Source of the DNA: IH12 sp041987265
GTDB lineage: Bacteria; Pseudomonadota; Alphaproteobacteria; Caulobacterales; Hyphomonadaceae
NCBI GenBank assembly: GCA_041987265.1
Contig: JBHIWT010000054.1
Coordinates: 1 to 19,164 of the forward strand
Direction: 5' to 3'
DNA length: 19,164 nt
Position numbers and translations under genes: made by a program. Shown here piece by piece: positions 16,831-19,164 of the stretch. Position 1 is the first letter of the stretch, and the number at the start of each line of letters is the position of its first letter. Under the pieces are notes generated by a model. That model was not told the DNA's origin, did not search any database, and was given only the letters and a program-made list of their open reading frames with translations.

Positions 16831-17591
16831 TCGCCTCGGCCACGATCGAATGGGTAGTGCTGGGCGGCGCCCTGCTGCTCGTTGCACACCAGATCTACGA
16901 AGACATTCGGGCCTGGCCGGCGTTCAAGGCGTACACTGACAGCGTTCAGCGCCGCGCCACCATGCGGGCGTGGACCATTGATCTCGTCTGGCGATACGGG
17001 CTTTGCGGGTTGATCGCGCTGTATCTGCTTGACCGCTTGCCGGTTCTTGCCGGGTTGCCGACAGATCTTGCGCTGGCGCGGAATGAATGGCTCGGCGCAA
17101 TCGGGATATCGCCGGACCTCTTCGCTAGCATTGGCGTCTGGCTCGCTGTTCTGCTGGCGGTTGTCACGATCTTTCTTGGTGTCGCGCCGCTGTTCTTGAG
17201 CGGCAAGGACAAGATCGATGTGCGATCGATCGGTGACGCCGCGCCACTCTTGCCACGCAACAGACCCGAACTCAGTTGGGGTGGTGCGATCTCGTTTGCA
17301 GCCGGGGTCGGTGAAGAGGTTTTCTTTCGGCTGGCGTTGCCGCTGGCGTTTTATGCTGTGAGCGGCGAGTTTCTGCTCTCGTTCGTGATCGCCACGATCG
17401 TTTTCGGTGCGGCGCACGCCTATCAGGGTGTCGCGGGCGCGATAATGGCGCTGATCGTTGGCGGTTTGCTGGCGATCGTCTTCCTCGCGACCGGCCAGAT
17501 CTGGATCGCGATCGGGCTCCATGTCCTGACGGATCTGCGCGGCCTTGTACTTGCGCCCGTCGCTCTAGGCGCACACAGAATTCCGGCCTGA
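16827..17591 (+). CDS. CPBP-family intramembrane metalloprotease-like protein
   Basis: A 254-residue polytopic membrane protein of the CPBP (CAAX protease and bacteriocin-processing, also called Abi) family. The conserved family motifs are all present: EExxxR as Glu163-Glu164-Val-Phe-Phe-Arg168, FxxxH as FGAAH with His197, and HxxxD as His232-Val-Leu-Thr-Asp236. About five to seven hydrophobic segments are visible, at roughly 8-22, 57-75, 102-124, 155-178, 183-197 and 202-222. It begins with GTG inside the stop of the dehydrogenase gene. Bacterial members are glutamic intramembrane peptidases or serve in self-immunity to peptides; the substrate here is unknown, and the link with a glycolate/glycerate enzyme is not obviously functional. 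Confidence 0.87.
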   Translation: MIASATIEWVVLGGALLLVAHQIYEDIRAWPAFKAYTDSVQRRATMRAWTIDLVWRYGLCGLIALYLLDRLPVLAGLPTDLALARNEWLGAIGISPDLFASIGVWLAVLLAVVTIFLGVAPLFLSGKDKIDVRSIGDAAPLLPRNRPELSWGGAISFAAGVGEEVFFRLALPLAFYAVSGEFLLSFVIATIVFGAAHAYQGVAGAIMALIVGGLLAIVFLATGQIWIAIGLHVLTDLRGLVLAPVALGAHRIPA

Positions 17592-17684
17592 TCAGGCTCT
17601 GGTATCGCAGCATGAGAACGCTTGCTTATTCCGGGCGGCGCCATCAGATTCGCGCCGAAGCGCAGGTTCAATGCGGAGCGATCC

Positions 17685-18134
17685 ATGTTTGACGTTGTTA
17701 GAACTCGGCGAGTGCTCTGGATGGCGACGGCCGCCGGGCTCCTCGCACTGACTGCGTGCGAGACCGCCGAGGGCTATCGTCAGGAGATGGCGACCTGGCA
17801 GGGACGTCACAGCGATGATCTGCTGATTGCGTGGGGGCCGCCCGACCGGACCGCCAGCCTGTCGGACGGACGCGAACTCTGGGCCTATGAGAAGTCATAC
17901 GTCCGCGAGAGCGCAGGTCATTATCGCGACGAAACGCGCAGCGTCACCCGCACATATGTCGACGCGGATGGCAATGAGCAGCACGAGACGATCTCCGAAA
18001 CCTTTCCCGTCTGGGAGCCGCCATCTACATGGCGCAGTTCGTGTGAAACCCGGTTTGTCGTTGGGAGCGGTCGCAGGGTCGAAGGCGTGTCCTTCGAGGG
18101 CGATGCATGCGTCGCGCCCGAGCGCAACTCCTGA
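17685..18134 (+). CDS. Small exported lipoprotein, unknown function
   Basis: A 149-residue predicted lipoprotein. ATG at 17685 is chosen because GGAG lies 6 bases upstream and the resulting N-terminus is a lipoprotein signal with lipobox LTAC and lipidated Cys25. The mature region contains LLIAWGPPDRTASLSDGREL near residue 47, a pattern seen in small outer-membrane lipoproteins of the SmpA/BamE-like type, where a short helix leads into a beta sheet. This is only a resemblance. Two further Cys residues (in SSCETRF and GDACVAP) near the end could form a disulphide. It stands alone, 93 bases after the membrane protease gene and 110 bases before the metallo-hydrolase gene. Confidence 0.7.
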   Translation: MFDVVRTRRVLWMATAAGLLALTACETAEGYRQEMATWQGRHSDDLLIAWGPPDRTASLSDGRELWAYEKSYVRESAGHYRDETRSVTRTYVDADGNEQHETISETFPVWEPPSTWRSSCETRFVVGSGRRVEGVSFEGDACVAPERNS

Positions 18135-18244
18135 CCCAAGCCGAAATTCTTGTCCCGCTACGACTTGGCCTTGATTCGGTCGCCCCTTGCGTGTGGTGAG
18201 CTGTCTCTGGCAGGCTGATCGCAAGCGGCCAACGGGAGAGGCGA

Positions 18245-19156
18245 ATGAGCACGAAGATCGTATTTGCAGCGTTTGGCGGATTGCTTGCGGCGGCGTGCGC
18301 ACATGCCGACGCGCAGGTGGAAGCCGACGCCGCGCCGCAGGAAGCGGCAGAGGCAGTCGAAAGCCCGACCGTTGTTGAAGTGACGGACGGCATATCCATG
18401 CTGGTCGGCAGGGGCGGCAATATCGGTCTGTTGTTTGGCGAAGATGGCGCGTTCGTCATCGACGATCAGTATCCCGACAACACGGCCGGCAACCTTGCTG
18501 CGATCGAACGGGTCGCCGGCGGCGGGCCGCGTTTCCTGGTCAACACGCACTGGCACGGCGACCACGCTGGCGGGAACGCAGCGTTTGCCGGCGCTGGCGC
18601 AACGATCTTTGCGCACGAGAATGTCCGGTCGCGGATTTCCGGGGCGACACCGTCTCAAGGTCTGGCGGCTGCCGGCGTGCAGGCTGATTCCGTCGGCTGG
18701 CCGGTTGTGACGTTCGCTGATGGCGTGACCTTCCATCTCAACGGCCAGACCATCGAAGTGTTCAAGGTCGCCGACGCTCACACCGATGGCGACAGCTTCA
18801 TCTACTTCCAGGAGGCTGACGTGCTGCACATGGGCGATGTGTTCTTCAACGGCGCTTTCCCGTTCATCGACCTGGGATCTGGCGGCTCTGTCGAAGGCTA
18901 CATGGTGGCGCAGCAGCGCGCGCTGGAAATGGCGGGACCGACGACGAAGATCATTCCGGGCCACGGACCGCTGGCGACCAAGGCCGATCTTGAGAGAATG
19001 CACGGTGTGATCGGAGGGGCGATCGCGGCGGTTAAGGCCGAGGTTGATGCAGGCAAGTCGCTGGAAGACACGATTGCCGCCGCGCCGTTGGCGGAATGGG
19101 ATGAGCAGTACGGTCAGGGCTTCATGAACACTCAGACGTTCACGACGATCCTCTAG
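18245..19156 (+). CDS. Exported metallo-beta-lactamase-fold hydrolase
   Basis: A 303-residue MBL-fold enzyme. ATG at 18245 follows a purine-rich ribosome binding site (GGGAGAGG). The N-terminus is a signal: either a signal peptidase I site after AHADA, or a weak lipobox at LAAAC (Cys18). The zinc site is complete, with the HxHxDH motif in THWHGDHAGG (His102, His104, Asp106, His107), a third-position His179 in DAHTDGDS, Asp198 in MGDVFF and His240 in IPGHG. The layout places it with periplasmic MBL hydrolases related to the SoxH-like and lactonase-like groups; substrate is unknown and beta-lactam hydrolysis should not be assumed. The gene is complete and ends 8 bases before the end of the window. 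Confidence 0.9.
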   Translation: MSTKIVFAAFGGLLAAACAHADAQVEADAAPQEAAEAVESPTVVEVTDGISMLVGRGGNIGLLFGEDGAFVIDDQYPDNTAGNLAAIERVAGGGPRFLVNTHWHGDHAGGNAAFAGAGATIFAHENVRSRISGATPSQGLAAAGVQADSVGWPVVTFADGVTFHLNGQTIEVFKVADAHTDGDSFIYFQEADVLHMGDVFFNGAFPFIDLGSGGSVEGYMVAQQRALEMAGPTTKIIPGHGPLATKADLERMHGVIGGAIAAVKAEVDAGKSLEDTIAAAPLAEWDEQYGQGFMNTQTFTTIL

Positions 19157-19164
19157 ACAGGGCT

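Noticed and set aside
18245..19156. Calling the MBL-fold gene a beta-lactamase
   Set aside because: The zinc site is shared by many hydrolases; nothing in the sequence points to beta-lactam specificity.

Overview
The window reads as a chromosomal segment of a GC-rich alphaproteobacterium, most likely a Maricaulales/Hyphomonadales-type prosthecate bacterium. This is inferred from the fabA-fabB-fabI gene set, a CtrA-like half-site pair upstream of one gene, abundant exported proteins, and GC-rich third codon positions. Species cannot be named from the sequence alone. No stretch longer than about 220 bases lacks a gene. The largest gaps (4110-4328, 10072-10267, 11324-11513, 15664-15843) are mostly divergent promoter regions; 10072-10267 shows only a weak stem around 10073-10089 and nothing else I can name.

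Left part (1-8939): the 3' end of infB is followed by a UUCG-loop terminator and then an exported-protein block. The block holds a 43-residue membrane peptide (661-792), a 720-residue lipoprotein resembling DUF6351 (886-3048), a convergent full-length Ada methyltransferase (3045-4109, minus), a 1250-residue subtilase autotransporter-like protein (4329-8081) and a secreted alpha/beta-hydrolase (8157-8939). The standout is the autotransporter-like protein. Its mature N-terminus is 57 consecutive seven-residue units (399 residues), 37 of them exactly WGDIAAF, ahead of an intact Asp-His-Ser subtilase domain and a C-terminal beta-barrel-like domain ending in Phe.

Middle part (8988-10498): rbfA and a tightly coupled uridine-kinase-family gene, then a 76-residue single-TM protein. 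rbfA normally follows infB directly; here the two are about 8.4 kb apart.

Right-middle part (10511-14999, mostly minus): fabA and fabB form an operon and fabI lies downstream on the same strand. A plus-strand GT-C-like membrane glycosyltransferase gene sits between fabB and fabI. FabA makes and isomerises the trans-2-decenoyl intermediate, FabB elongates the cis-3 product, and FabI performs the enoyl reduction, so these three account for unsaturated and saturated fatty-acid synthesis.

Right part (15091-19156): an exported SH3-like protein (minus) is divergent from a 2-hydroxyacid dehydrogenase (glyoxylate/hydroxypyruvate reductase type). That gene overlaps a CPBP-family membrane protease. 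A small lipoprotein and an exported metallo-beta-lactamase-fold hydrolase follow. Both convergent gene pairs (3045-3048 and 13190-13193) end in a shared CTAG in which each strand's TAG overlaps the other.
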